A model generated the notes under the pieces. It saw only the letters and a program-made list of their open reading frames with translations. It was not told the DNA's origin and ran no database searches. A program made the position numbers and the translations under genes. Below, in pieces: positions 36,368 through 50,827 of a DNA stretch of 64,000 bases. How positions within the stretch are numbered: the first letter of the stretch is position 1; each line of letters opens with the position of its first letter. The DNA is taken from contig NC_044573.1 in NCBI RefSeq assembly GCF_901933205.1, positions 55,063,993 through 55,127,992 on the forward strand, read 5' to 3'. The stretch is from Camarhynchus parvulus (lineage: Eukaryota > Chordata > Aves > Passeriformes > Thraupidae).

Positions 36368-39300
36368 GGAAAACAAGCATAGTTCTTTCAGGGAGGTCAA
36401 GCTTCATCCTCTGCTTCAGGTTGTAAAAAGAAGTCTTGCTTGATTGAAAACAACTGATAGACAAAAATAAAAGGGACATTTTCTACTGCTCTCTCTCCTA
36501 GTTGGAAAGTTGTAGAATTAGTGAGACACAGGGGAATTTCTTATAAATCCACCTGAAGTTATTGGGCATTTTACCTTGAAAAATAAAAAAAGACATTTGA
36601 TAAATTAACCAAATTTTCAGCAACACAAAGAAATACCAAAGAAACAGCACTATTTTGTGTACCTGCTCCTGTCCAAAGGTTTCAGCATAACTGTAATATC
36701 ACAGTTAGGTTGAGAATCTGAGTCAAAAATAACTTATGACTGCACCTGAATTAGTTTAATTATTAACTTAAATTATTATATTATATAAACCTAAATTATT
36801 AACCAAACTGTTTTCAAGTGTTATTGTCCAATTAGAGATGCAAGCCTTCCTTAACTTGTCAAGATCTAACACTGCATAAAAAAGTGCCTTTTCTCATTAC
36901 AATACCACTTTCATAAAAATTAACCTGTTTCAGCACGACAAAAAACAAGCCTATTAAAAAAACAAGCATATAAAAAATTGTTGCCAAAGAACTTTAGTTC
37001 CAGTGACACAGACACTACTGGACATGTACTAGACACGCACATGGCCAGCATGTGCAGGATGCTGTGCAGGTGAAAACCAAACAGCACTATCTGTAAATGG
37101 CAAGGAATTCACATGCACTGAAACTGGTAAGAGGTTATAATGGGTAGTTGCTGTGGGTGCGGTGCACAAGGCTGAGAGGATGTGAAATTGCCAAGGGAGC
37201 CACCAGTGAACTCTGGGACTGCCCCTGGAAGGCAAACGGTTCTTTGCAAAACATGCTTTCCAGTAAGAGTCTGTGCTAAAAATTGTCCAGGAGACAAATA
37301 CCATCGGGTGTGACAGCACCAGACAAGCTAAAGCATGAAGAATCCTTCTGTTTACAGTAATTATACACTTACATGCATGCTTTAATTGCTGGTCAGTAAA
37401 TAGGGGGCTTTTATCTCCCCAGAGTCTCAATATTTTCTCAAATAAACATATCCTGGTTTTGAGCCTAGGAGACTTTTCAGATTTCTTCCTACATACCTAA
37501 TTTGCTTTATTCCTTTCTTGAGAGCGGCAAAACTTGCTATGCTTTGATGAACCGAGACATCTGGCACCAACCACACCTTCCTGCTCCAAACCTGTACTCC
37601 CCAGCAGCTTTCTGATTTCTTTTGGTATGCTGTAATATCTCATCCAGCCTAAGTTCCCTGACATCTCCTGCTGCAGTACTTCTCAACTGCTTTCTACCAG
37701 CCAAAGGCACCTGGACACTCTCACATGTGCTCTCAGCCATCCCCTCAAGACTTTATATATAAATATAATTTCTGTCCCCAAATACTATATTAATTCAAAA
37801 CTTTTCTATGAAAATATATCAGTTATTAGAGGAACATGAGGCCTTACCAAGTTAGCAGAAACTGCTAGCGGCATCATTCAGGAAAACTGTATTTTTTAAA
37901 CCCAATGTTCTTTGCCAAGACTTATACATCAGCTAATTTTGAACATTTACTTAAATAACCTTTTCCTTTTGCTTGGAACTTGTGCAGAAGTGAAGAATTG
38001 TAAAGGGTGAAGGGCTGACATGACACATCTCTGTTTTTTTAGTGAGACAGGAAAATTGGAGAATGTCACAGTTGACAATATGATTCTATGAAACTAGGCA
38101 GAGGGAAAAGTCCTTGAATATTTTAGATGTTAACATGTAAAAAATTAAAAACTTCAAATGTACCAAAATTAATACAGTATCATTAATCAATCATTATGGA
38201 TACAACACATACATTGTACACATAACTACCTTTTACATTTTCCAGCCCAACAAACCTAGCTAATATTTTTATTCTTCTCAAGGTCCTGAACCTTCCTTTG
38301 TCCCAGTGCCTCATTTAATTTACTTCCTTTTTTTCTCTACTAAGTACTGATCAAAGCTGTTGTTTCTTATCTTCTCCACTCCATTCTCATCTGTCTGCAG
38401 CTTTTTCACCCCTGTCAGTTACAAGTTTAAATAAACCATGTTGTGGCTTCTTTAAAATACATACTCTTAGGTGCACATAACCACAAGAATGTTTCAAGCA
38501 TTTGAAGTAATACAGCAAGTAATAATATCTAATAACTGTCAATATAATTTTAAGAGCCATAGATTAATCCATTTGGTATACATGATGACTTGATAGATAC
38601 TAATAATTTTTGACCAATTTTTTAAAACTATGCAAATGTGCATGTTATAGAAGATAAGGCTCCCAGAATTATTTTCATATCAATAAGAAGTACAAAAAAA
38701 ATCAAAACTTTGCACTTTAAAAAACAGTATGAGAAAAAAAATTGAAGTTTCAAAACAATTACATATTTTTGCAGGTGTGTAGCAGTTTTCCAATATTACA
38801 CACTTACTAAAGTAATCCTAGTTTCCCAGTTGGATACAAAAGAAAACCCTTTCATAGGTAAAACCAAAATGAAGAAATACCAACAAGTATCAGTCATCAC
38901 TGATCTATCAGTCCAGTTAAATTAAATTTTCATCTTTTCTGAATATCCATCCTTTTTCAGATCAAGCCTAGGTTCACAAATGCATTTTATTGAAGTTATA
39001 CTTGAGAAAGATTAAAAATTACTCAAAAAATACCTCAGACAGACAAACAAAAAAAAGAGTTTTTTCTAATGTAGAATGAATTTTAAAAAATCATAAAATA
39101 TGTGCACTCCAAAGAAAATAAGCTACAGGAAAACACCAAGAAGGAAGACGCGGTAAAGACAGATATCTTTCCATGCTTGTGTGGAGTCTGTCCCACAGGT
39201 CCTGTCCATCCTCAGTCACACAAGGCCTCTGTTCCAGAGGAAGGTTGCAGGCAGAAGCAGTGACAGAGCTGGTTCCCTGCTTGTTCCCAGGGCTCGTGGT

Positions 39301-42300
39301 CCCAGGGATCATAGGGAAGGCAGTGCTGCTGCCCACGCTTGCCTGCAGTGCCCACGTGTGTCAAACCTAACTTGGGCCTCCATCACCTCCCTGCACACAA
39401 ACCTGCAACATGGAGAGAGCACTATGAATCTCTGAACACAGACTTTCACAAAGCAAAAGGAATCTAAAGATGACCTTGCTGCTTCCCACCCTCAGAATCA
39501 GTTCCACTCCAGTGGCATTTGAGCAAGGTTTTGCAAACTGGCCCTGCAGAGTCATCATGTTCAGGCTTTGGTGAGCCACAGTGGGAAGCACACTAAGATA
39601 CCCCTAGCCCCATATTCCCCAAAAAAAAACATTCTTTCCATTTATATACAGTAGAAATAAAAGCTGGTAATAAATTAAGTCAAGTAATTATTAGAGGAGG
39701 TGAGGAGAAAAACTTTTTGTGAAAAGAGGATCTCAGTAATGGAGATTGCTAAATCAAAATAACGTATCAGATTTCATCCAGAAACCAGCTGCTGATTAGT
39801 GTACATCACAAACCACTGATGCTGTGTTCTGACAAAAAAAAAAACATAATAGCCCACTCTTCATCAAGTCTTCAGTTAGGTTTCAAGGGCTGGTCTTCTG
39901 GAGAACATAGTACAACAACTTAACCCAGCTTAATGACTTTGGCAAGATCATCATTCCCAAAATATACGAGCAGAACCTTTTCTGTAATTCCCTTTGTAAC
40001 CTATGCAAACAACAAAAAAATAAAAGACCAAAAGATCTTGCCAACTATGTTTACCAAAAAAACCCCACAAATCACAAAGAAAGAAATCTCCAGATAAAGC
40101 CCTCTCTCCAAGGCCTGCACAAAACCAGAACAGATTAGAAATCGAAAAAACCCAGAATTTACTGCGCATTTCCAAATGTAATAACACAGCAGAGATAAAA
40201 TGGAAAGTGTTTGGAACCCACAGAGCAGAACAAACTTGTCTCCCACACTCCCTTTCCTGTTCCACACTTTGATGAGTGTGTAAGGAAACAACACACCTCT
40301 GCTTTATACATTCAGTCATCATGTGCAGCTCCGAATCAGAAAGAGATTATTAAACTTATATTAACTGCAAAAGTAAAAAGGAAGTGTGCATGACACAATT
40401 ACAGTTTTAAAATGTAAACTCAAGTTTTTTACACCAGGAGAACCTGACTGGCAGGCAGAATGAATTTAGGATAGTCCAAAGCACACAATCCACACAACAG
40501 TGAGGTTAAGCCAAATTTATTCAGAACCCCAGCTTTACCTGACAAAAGAGGTTTTGTAGTCAGAGGACTTAAGGGGGAAATTATATAAATAGTTTAAAAA
40601 GACACCTTGAGAAATTCTAATTTTCTGGATTTATTTTCAAACACAAAACTTTAATCTGCTTACCAGAATGGATGAAATTTCCCAGGGTAAAGTGCCTCAA
40701 AACTAATGGTTATTTCAAAAGCAGTCAAGGTCTAGTACAAATGCTTTTCCGCACATTGGACTTATAATGAAACCAATCTACCATTCCATATGAAATTAAT
40801 CTGCTGTTATAATGTGAACTTCTGTATGGGGAAAAATACATATGAAACACTATTTGAACATATCTAAGTGCTTGAAAACACAAGGCACCTCAAGGAGAAG
40901 TACTGCAATAGGATTGAGCAAGTATATAAATAAATAGAGAAAATTGACAAATACATTAAGGGCCTCAAAACTGTACTCTCAAAATTTAACCCAAATGAAT
41001 CTGAAAAAAAATAACGTGCCATGCAAATGAAAGCATTGGCTTAAAAAAAATCTAACAATATCTAGGGTTGCAATTAAGCTACGTACAACCTCACAAGAGA
41101 GAGAATGTCTTACATGAAGTTGTATCTCAAATGGATAGGATCACAGGATATTTTAGGTCAGATGGAAATTTGGGACATGACCACATGCCAAGCCAGCATT
41201 GGCACAAGAGAGGCTACAGCCATGAAGGTGGGCTCCAGCAATGGGAGCAGAAACTGGCATCACTCCTTGCCTGATACTCCACTGGTGATGAAGATCAGCA
41301 AGGGCTCAACCAGAGACCTCACCGTCGATGATTCCTGGTCCATGGCTCTGAGCACATGCAACACACACTACTAAATTCTTTTCCTCCCAAAACAGCATGG
41401 TTTTGTTTATGACACCAGAGGAGAACTCTTGCATAGCTCCTGACCCATGCTCTGGGAGAGGCTACTTAACCTGGCCAAACCCTGCCTGGCAGCATGAAGC
41501 TATTCAGCAGTGAGAGCCATCATGCTGATCTTTGCACCATGCCCTGACCTTGTCTAGGTAACTAAAATATATGCAGGAGTTTCTTGCCCCATTATCCTCA
41601 TTTTATTCCCTGATGATCAGCAATGTCTCTGGTGCAGCACCAAAACCAAGAGTATTAAGCATTTCCCTTAGAAAATTATAATGTTCCTTCCAGCTTAGTG
41701 TCTCACTAAACTTGACATTCAAGCTGACCAACAGCTTCTGTATGGGATAAACTGTGAAAGTTTGGCACTCCTGGGTGAAAAGAAGCTGTAGGATGAGGAA
41801 GAGCTGCCTTTAATTTATACTTCTAAGTGGAATGCATGGCTAGCTCCTTCTCATCCCTTTCCCACAGCCCTGACAGCTACGTGTGCCTTCACAAGTCTTT
41901 CTGTCAAGGGAAATACAAACTGTAACCAGCAGAGCTGCACAGCAGCTCCTTTGACACCCAGACAAGACAGGAACAGACCATCCTGACAGAGAAATGCTCC
42001 TCTGGTAACATTAATTTCATGACTTTTGCTCATATCTTGTCTTCTCCTTTGGGGTAAACACAGAGGACACCTCAACAGAACTAATTGCATAGAAAACCCC
42101 AAGTTGATGCAGTGAATGGATGAGGTGAAGAAATATTGGCATAAAAGAATGAGGAGAGGTAATATGAAGAACTACTTTAAATATAGCAGAAGATATATAT
42201 GAAGGTCAAAAAAAAATAATGGCAAGGAAACCAACTGAAAACTGACTGGCCTCATTGCAGAAAAAAAAATATAACTGACAAAAGAGAAATGTAAGAAAAA

Positions 42301-45300
42301 TAAACTCAAAGTTATATGAAAGTTGAATAATAAAATAATCTTTAAAAGCTGGCAGTATTTCACAGTGTATCAGGAAATGTATTTAGTAGTCAGAAGATAC
42401 TGAAATATTTTCTTTAGAACTAAAATAAAATGAAATTTGATTTGGCAACTTAAATTTCAAAATGTATTTAAAATATCTTGGTATTGACCAAGAAACAATA
42501 CTGTTGAGGACAAGCTCTGGCAACATGAAAACAAAAGCTTATCTTCTTGGGTCATCAAAACTTCTTATTTGATGTGAAATTAAACATTTCCTTTGGCATT
42601 AGTTTTATCATCTTCCTTCATTCTTAACCCTGGTTAATTTTAAAATGAGTGATTGAAATGCTACATTTTGATATGCCAAAACTAAACTACTCCATGTGTG
42701 CATCAAAACGTCCTCTAGAACTGTCTAGTAAAGTCAGTATAAATTTGCACATTCTTACAGCCTCTTAAAGCTTCATTTTTGACAAATGTAATTTTATTCT
42801 CAGGTCTGTCACAAATTTGCAGACTGCATTAAATTCTAGAGAGATGTGCTTATGCACTGTCAATGAGTGGTCCACAACATCTCCAGATCTCCAGCCATAT
42901 TTCCTGAAGGTTCTACTGATGAGAGGGCAAAGAAGCCCAGACCACTTGTTCATATGTCAAATACCTGAATTTGGATGTTTTCAATACTTCCCTCTCCCAT
43001 ACTTTCAGTCCTTGGATTCGTTTTCCATGGCTTATGCATGTCAGCTAATAATTTTGCAGCAGATTCCTTTGACAACATAGAGGTTTGCCCAGCTTTCTGA
43101 AAAATGTTGACGTTTTTCTTAGGAATAGCAGGGGAGTGAGGGATGGGAAAGAGCTCCATCTATTTGCCAGTTCTATGGGTCCAAAATTTAAATCCATACC
43201 AAAAAAAATCTTTCAAATAAATAATGAGAAATTGTCTCTCTTTCATTTTGAGTCTCAGTGCTGTCAGAATCTAAACTACAGCTCACTTACAGGGTCATTT
43301 TCATTATTCTTAAGTAAAGAAGGGTGGCGTGGCTGTATTTTATGGAATAGCCCAAAAATGAAATAGTTTTGAAGCAACAGCAAATTTCTGGGTTTTTTTC
43401 CTCATGCAGAGAAGTTTATTAATTTCTTTCTGTACATAAGGTGAATGCAGAAACACCCACACATATTCTTTATATCAGTATACCTTAAGAAAAGATTAAG
43501 ATTTTAAACACAGAGTGGTTGAACTGCATCTTGCAAATGCTGCTCAAACCTTCATTTATCTGTCCTGTGTATATGCATGTTATCTTTAATTACGTGACCA
43601 TACTTTTCAAAGGGCAACAGGCTCATCAGTGCACCAAATAAAAAAGAATGCATTAAATGAGCAACTACTCTGTCTGTGAGGCTTTTTTTCCATGACTGCT
43701 CAGTGTCTGGTGCCTTACTATCAGCACATTGTCCAAATTGAGAATTAATTTCCTCCCAGCATTTCCATGCCACTATAGCAATTTAGCAGCAGGCAGGTCC
43801 TAATGAATGTATTTTTCCAGTACTCTTCTGAGTCAAAAGGATAAAAAGTGAGACTGAGAGAGATTAAGGTCAAAAGTATATACTGAGTTATGGGCAACCT
43901 GAGTTTTTAAGTACTCACCATTAAATAGGTTTTGAATGCTCAGAGTGCTACTTTTCTTGTCTGCAATTGCAAGAGCAAATGTTCAACACTTACATGAATC
44001 AGACTGTAGGACTTACATTTTGCACAAAGAAAATTACAATACAACACCAGAGTGCTTGTGAAGAGTTAGATTTAAATGATTTCTGAACTTAACAGAAGCA
44101 TTCGTGGCAGAATTAGACAGAAATTCCGTTCTTCAGGCCAGAAAATCAGCGGCTTCCACATAATAATTTTTGCCTCTTTCCTTTTTTAGTTATCAGCCTT
44201 TGGGAAAAATGAGTAGAGAATTTATAGCGACATATTCCACTATAGAAGAATGACCCATTCCACAAATGATCCTTTTCATATATTGGAACAGCAGCCCGCT
44301 TATAATTGCCTTATAAACCTGGCAAATATTATAATAATAATCACAAAGGGACCAAATAAGATTTACACAGGTCACCTTATCTTGGGCTTAATAAAATTAC
44401 GAGTTTGCAAATAATAGCTTTTTGGCATGTAGCTTCTCACCTTCTAAAGAGGACATCCAGAAAAACAAAAATGTTACCTTTCTGCCTCACAGAGTCACAG
44501 GCAGCAGAGCAGGGCCATGCTGGGGAACCCCTCCCTTGTGTTGATGCAGCATGGCATGACAGATCACTCATTCAGCAGCAGAGGAAGGATATCAGTGACA
44601 CCCACTAACTGCTGTATGTAGTGACACTACTAGTCCTTTCTTCTACTCCTTTTTAGTAGAAGTAAAAGCTCTTAGACAAACAGAGGCTGCTGCCACTGCT
44701 GCTGGTGGGAACCTCTGCCCTGTCCTCCTGCAGATGTTCTTTGTCTACTGCTCTCATTTGGCCCATCCAGCCCCACTGGTCCCATTCTTACACCCGCCTT
44801 CACCTTTGGGCTTTCCCTTCCAGCATCATCTCCCCATCTGGAAAGGACAAACTTTCCTCTCCTCTGGTGCCTGGCCTGACTCTGCCTGGCTACTTCGCTC
44901 ATGCCCAGATTCCCTGCCGTCATTTCATCCAAAGCTCTCCTCTCTCTCTCTATCTCTCACTATTGATTTTCTTCATGTCTTGGGCAGGATGGCTCCACTC
45001 TTCTGCCTCCCTCTGCACCCCAGCAACCCAGTCTACCATGATTATTTAGCTTCTGTAATATTTATATATAATCCTTTTTTTTTTCCTGTGACCTGACCCA
45101 GCAGTTGCACAAGCACATACTGAGATTTGTAACTAAAGAAGATTTGAGGGACCTTAGTATTGCCATCTCTTGACAACATATAACTCATTAATCATAAAAG
45201 GATGTAACTATATATTTTTTGCCAAGGCTGAATTTAAAATTTTTGCAATCCTGTGATGAGCAGCTCTTTATAAGTGCTATCAACTATCAACAAGACAAAC

Positions 45301-48300
45301 GATGAAGTTTTTCAAATCAGTCCTGCTAGAATTAAAAAATACATCTTAAAAAAAACACAAATATTTCTTTGTAATACCTGTAAAGCTATGAAATGTCATT
45401 GAAGTATAGAGCCTCACCTTATATGATTTGTAATTATGTCTTTTCTCCCTGGAGTGGAACTGCTTCTCTTAGAAGACAAGCCATCAAAGTAACCACTCCC
45501 CATTGCCTGAGGTTTGGTGTGCCAGGACATTTTGCCCATGGGATAAAATGAAGGCCAGAAATACATCTTAGAAGAACCAATTAAGAGATGCCATGCAAGC
45601 CATAACACGTGATAAATGCCATACTATTTTATGCCAGAATTTAACTTCTGAAATAAGAGAAAATATTATTCTCTGATTAATATCTTGAAGACTACTTAAA
45701 TCACCACAGAAATCTAGTTTCTGCAAAGAAAAAGCTCAGACAAGAAAATTTCTCTCCTTCAATTTTCCAGTCAAAAATATTTACAGTGGGATTTCCATTT
45801 TGCAGAAATATTGATATTTTTTAAAGATTTGACAGAAATATATTCAAGTACCAAAACCTTTCTTTTCATGCAATGCACATTTACAAAGAAAAAAACACGT
45901 ATATAATTAGCACAAAGAATAAAAGACACATCCATAGGCACTATTCTGCCTTGTTAAGCAGGGGAAGAAATTGCTGAGATCTTTACCCACAGCCAAACTA
46001 CCCTGCAGTCCTCATGTGACATAAGTAACATCAGCAAGCCCACAGAAATTTTATAGTCTGCATTCATTATATAGTAGCATCCAGTAAAGCACAAACAGAG
46101 CATCACTTAAAAGACTGTATATCTAGACCTGCCCCACAGGAACTTGTTTTAACTTGCCTTTACAATATTTCCAATTATTAAGCCTCTCTCTGTGAACTGT
46201 TTGCTGCTTCACTACCTCATGGCCAGCCCAAGTCCTCTGCAGGAAACAAAGCTTTTTTTCCCTCAGCTATTTCCAGTTAGCCTGGAGAACAATTCAGATG
46301 CTTCTCTCTTGGTACACATTTTCCCTTCCCTTTCCTGCTACTCTGCCTTCATCCTTTCTTTCCTAATTCTCTTGCTCTCATATGGACTTCTCTTGCCTAA
46401 GTGAGCATAAAAATCTGAAACGTGCCTTGCCGGTCTCTCTTAAAACAGCATATTGACCTGTTCATGTGTTGTTTCTGTTCACAGAATAAAATTTGCCTTT
46501 TCTGCAAAAGATTACTCTGTTGACTTGTATTACACTTCTGACCTTCTCTTTCATTTAGACTATTTCTTATTCTAATGTTCTTTTCTCTGCTTAGTAATTC
46601 TACAGTTATGCTACTTGTTCATTACTTTTCTCCGTCCCAAAGGGCAGATACTGCAGTGATCCCTAGAATTTGAGAAATATTTAATGTTTCAGATTCTGTT
46701 GTGGTAAACAGCACTAGAAAAATATTCTCTTTCATACTTACATTTCAAGTGACCCATTTAGAGACCTCTGCTACCTATAACAACTGGCAGATAACTTTCA
46801 GTTATTTAAAAATTAATGGTAGTGTCTGATCTGTGCAGTAAAATCTCTGCAAATTATTGGGTTTGCGTATCTTTTGAATCCCTGCTCATTGGAGGATCCC
46901 TCTAGTCTTTAAGGAAAAACACCAGTGGGAAAAAATTTTGATCCAATTCCCTAGAATATAAAATAATGACTGGTCAAATTGCTTAGGGTTTTTCTGCCCA
47001 TTTCTACCTCCTGCCAAGAGCAGCTTTGCCTGGGCACGATCTGTCCCTGACACCATCTCTCAGTCCCAGACTGTGCTGCGTGAAGAGTCATATAATCTGA
47101 GGAACCTCATTCTGTTTTCTTAAAGCATACCAAATTTGATGAAAAAGCTGCTGACAAAGTGTCCCAGGGCGCTGCATAAGATATGATTTTCTGGCAGCAA
47201 CAGCAAGTTGCTGTGTGGCTCTGTGGCTCTGGAGACAGGAGCAACAGGGCCCGGAGTGTGGCAATCAGCTGTGCCCACAAATGTGCCAAAGTGGAGGGCT
47301 CCTCAGGCAAACACTCTGGAAGCGTGCATTAACGGTATCTCACTTGAGTGTAAACAATCTGAAGAATAAAAGGTTTGAAAAGCTGAAAGCATTAACAAAC
47401 CGAAAGGCCAGCTTTAGCTAACAATCTCATGTACATCCTGTACAGTTTTCACACTTTTAGAAATTTCTTGTCATCCTTGTCTCTATCAAAGATAATTCTA
47501 TCCCTCAAAGACTCAGCTAGAAATTGCATCCCTGCATTTCTTATAAGGGTCTTAGAATTATAATATGTTTTTTGTGAATAGGCCGACGTTTATCCTTTCA
47601 TAACATACCCAGAATAAGTATTTTCTCCAGGTTTCACTCTAGTAGGCCTTTTCCAAAATTATCCAGTATCCTTTTCCAAAATTAAACCAGGCCACGTTTT
47701 TTTTTCTTTTTTAATGCTCAGATAAACTAGCACAATCCAACCACCTGAAAACAAAAGGTTAAGTGCACTCAATAGATTCGAAAAAGGTATTTCAGGAAGT
47801 GCTGTCAGATTCTTACACTTACCTCCAAACTATTTCAAAGGTAAGTGCCAGCAAAAACAGGAATCAGTCATAAATCTTTTTTTCCTGTGCCTTTATAGGA
47901 CTTCTAAGTGCTCATGTGATCCTTTTATTTTTGAGCAAGCACTCTTTCAAAGTATTTAAGATGCACACAATGTTTAATCAATTATCCAAAGGTTCATTAA
48001 ATTCCTTGGAAAATCTTTCAATGACCAACATTAAACAAGACATTTTTAAGAAAAATATTTGAAATATTTAAATTTTCTCATTTACATCACGCTCAAAAAA
48101 TTGTTAACTAGGAATGGTGATTACAAAATGCAACATTATAATTTAGATAGCATTGTTTCAAAAATTCTAACCAAAACAAATCTAATATTTCAAATTACAT
48201 TTCTTTAGAATTAAATCTTAAGGTGTACTTTAAGGGGCAGACTGCATTTCAAAATGAACTTTTGAAACAAAACACTAGTACAGCCATGTGTGGTCACAAC

Positions 48301-48501
48301 AAAGAAATCTGAGGGCTCTAGGCCACAGGAAAAATAAACCTTTGTGAAATAAAAGACTACTTAAAGTAGTGCTTTGAAGTTCATCAAAGTGCATGCAGAC
48401 CTCTTGAACCAGCTAGAGAAGAGACAAAAACATCTTCCCAAAGAGATTAGCACCAGGCCATCTCCAAGAAACTATGTACTGGCTGCTTGCAAGAATACAG
48501 G

Positions 48502-48521
48502 AAAAAAAAAAAAAAAAAAAA
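48502..48521. repeat. A20 homopolymer
   Basis: A run of 20 A, about 320 bp upstream of the CR1 copy at 48845. No element ends here that I can identify. Confidence 0.9.
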
Positions 48522-48844
48522 GACTAGGCAGGGGTGCCAAACCCAAAAACATGATGGACAGCAGAGAAGGAAAGAGGCACTTGGGAAAACCTGACACCTG
48601 CTTGTAAAAATGCTTGAGTACTTATCCCAGCAAATGAGGTTTATCTGAAGTTTCTTATTTTTGTCCCAAAACAGTAATCCCTAGGAACAGAGCCTCTGCA
48701 GTCCCTTGGATTAACAGTGCACACTTCAGAAGCCAGTGAAAGAAAAAACAAGTTCTTGAACATACAGACCCATTTGTGCTTAAGCCAATTTCATCAAACT
48801 AAACTAATAAATACACACATTTAGGGTAAACTTTTTTGGGAAGA

Positions 48845-50013
48845 TTATTTTGGAGTAATTGAAAAAGCCCTGAAGGACAACACAGTCATTGGTCACAAAC
48901 AGCATGACTTCATGAGAGGAAAGTCCTGCTTTTCAACCTTAATCTCCTTTTATGACAAGGTAACACACCCAGCTGATCAAGGGAAGCCAGCTGATATAAT
49001 CTTTTCAGATTTTAGTAAAGCTTTAGATACTGTTTCTCACAGTGTCCTTCTGGACACAGTGTCCAGCTCATGGCTGGATAAACTCATAGTGAGATGGGTA
49101 AGCAACTGGCTCATGGGTTGGACACAGGGGGTTATAGTGTATGGGGCGACACCAGACTGGTGACCTGTCACTGGTGGGGTTACACAGGGCTCCTGCAGAG
49201 AGACCTGAACAAATCAGAGGGCTGTGCAATCACCAGCCTTAGGAAGTTCAACTAGAGGAAGTGCTGGATTCTGCACTTGGGATGGGACAACCCTGTATGT
49301 ACAGACAGACTGGGAGTGAGATGCTGGAGAGCAGTGCCATGGAAAGGGACCTGGGGGTCCTGGTCAGTGGCAAGTTGAACATGAATCAGCAGTGCCCGGG
49401 CAGCCAGGGGAGCCAACCCTGTCCTGAGGGGCATCAGGCACAGCATGGCCAGCCAGGCAAGGGAGGGGATTGTCCTGCTCTGCTCTGGGCTGGGGCAGCC
49501 TCATGTCCAGTGCTGGGGGCAGTTCTGGGTGCCACAATATAAGCAGGATATAAAGCTATTAGGATCCAAAGCAGGGTGACCAAGATGGTGAAGGGCTTTG
49601 AGGAGAAGCCGTATGAGGAGTGGCTGATGTCACTTGGGTTTGTTCAGCCTGGAGAAGAGGAGACTGAGGGGAGACCTCATTGCAGTCACAGCTTCCTCAT
49701 GAGGGGAAGAGAAGGGGCAGACACTGATCTCTTCTATATGATAGCCAATGACAGGACCCGAGGGAATGGCCTGAACTTGTTTCAGGGTTTAGTTTAGATT
49801 TTAGGAAAATACTCTTGACCCAGAGGATAGATGAGCACTGGAACAGGCTCCCCTGGGAAGTGGTCACACCACCAAGCCTGAGAGAGTTCAAGAAGTGTTT
49901 GGACAATGCTCTCAGGCTCATGGTGTGACTCTTGGGGCTGTCCTGTGCAGGGCCAGGAATTCGATGATCCTTGTGGGCTCCTTCCAAGCAAGGATGCTCT
50001 ATTACTCTATGAT
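48845..50013 (+). mobile_element. CR1 LINE fragment with reverse-transcriptase remnant
   Basis: This is a 5'-truncated CR1. The frame at 48912-49163 retains about 80 residues of the RT domain, including the block FSDFSKALDTVSH typical of non-LTR reverse transcriptases. The frame then breaks. Compared with the copy at 8226-9283, about 150 bp are missing after CACAGGGCTCC near 49193. The element ends at the tail CTATTACTCTATGATT. The catalytic YADD-type motif lies in or beyond the deleted part and is not seen. It is antisense to ESR1 and not functional. Confidence 0.92.
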
Positions 50014-50421
50014 TCAGCTGGTACATGTACAAGGAATATGCATCCCAGATATTTAAATGACTTGAAAGTCAAATGCTTTAAAGTGTAACAAGGATAACTG
50101 ATGGGAAAAAAGCCCATGGCCAATCAAAAGACAGATGAAAAACGTCTAACAGAAGGCAAACAAACAGCCAATCTGAAAGTACCTCATACTGAGCAGTCAC
50201 TGCATACAAGGACTGCATTTCCCCTGCAGGGATGAGCTGCAAAAATGGTCACAGTACTCAAGAGCAATCAGGCTAACAGAATGCCTGTGCTTTGCAGCTT
50301 ATTTTATATATTTATATTTATATATCTGCACATACATGCTTCTCTTCCTCTGTTAATAAAAATTACTAACAAATTATGTCAAGTCTCAGCCTTGGACAGC
50401 CTGGACCCTAGTAGAAAAATG

Positions 50422-50427
50422 CAGACC
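50422..50427. repeat. Target-site duplication, left (CAGACC)
   Basis: Hexamer CAGACC immediately before the TG of the solo LTR, identical to the hexamer immediately after its CA. Confidence 0.9.
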
Positions 50428-50821
50428 TGTCGCAGACATCTCTTTATGAAAAATCTTTTCTTTAAGATTTTTCCTTCTGAGAAGCTGTGGCCTCAGAACC
50501 AGATGTAAACAATAATTATCTGCTGCTGTGGAATGCAACAGGTAGATCCGTGATTGGTCCCCTGTAGATGTTTAAGTCTGGTGACCACTCACAGCAGAGC
50601 TGGCTCTTGCTCTCTGTCAGAGCCAGCTCCTTTGTTATCATTCTTGTCTTTTTTATTCTTAGCTTAGCCAGCTTTCTAGAAACCTTTCCTTCTATTTTCT
50701 TTTAGTATAGTTATAATGTAATATATATATATATATCATAAATTAATAAATCAAGCCTTCTAAACATAAAGTCAACATTCTCGTCTCTCACCTCACCAAA
50801 ACCCTTGTGACCACTGTCACA
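50428..50821 (+). mobile_element. Solo LTR of an endogenous retrovirus (6-bp target duplication)
   Basis: A 394-bp element that starts TGTCGC and ends GTCACA (TG...CA ends). It is flanked by a perfect 6-bp direct repeat, CAGACC, at 50422-50427 and 50822-50827. A polyadenylation signal AATAAA lies at 50745-50750, 8 bp downstream of an AT-rich stretch that begins with (AT)8 at 50721-50736. The text resembles an LTR family I know from zebra finch and other songbirds. No internal gag, pol or env sequence is present, so it is a solo LTR left by recombination between two LTRs. A 6-bp duplication fits betaretrovirus-like (ERVK/ERV2) integration. It is oriented opposite to ESR1. The family assignment is from memory; the ends and duplication are seen directly. 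Confidence 0.9.
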
Positions 50822-50827
50822 CAGACC
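50822..50827. repeat. Target-site duplication, right (CAGACC)
   Basis: Hexamer CAGACC immediately after the CA terminus of the solo LTR, matching 50422-50427. Confidence 0.9.

Noticed and set aside
36094..36443. Other open frames overlapping exon 2 on both strands
   Set aside because: These are shadows of the GC-rich exon 2 in other frames. Only the frame with the C4 zinc-finger spacing continues across the exon junctions.
48912..49163. Reverse-transcriptase frame as a functional gene
   Set aside because: Only a fragment of the RT domain remains, followed by a deletion and stops. It is a dead LINE.
50428..50821. A complete provirus around the LTR
   Set aside because: No second LTR and no internal retroviral coding sequence flank it within the window, and the target duplication directly abuts a single LTR.
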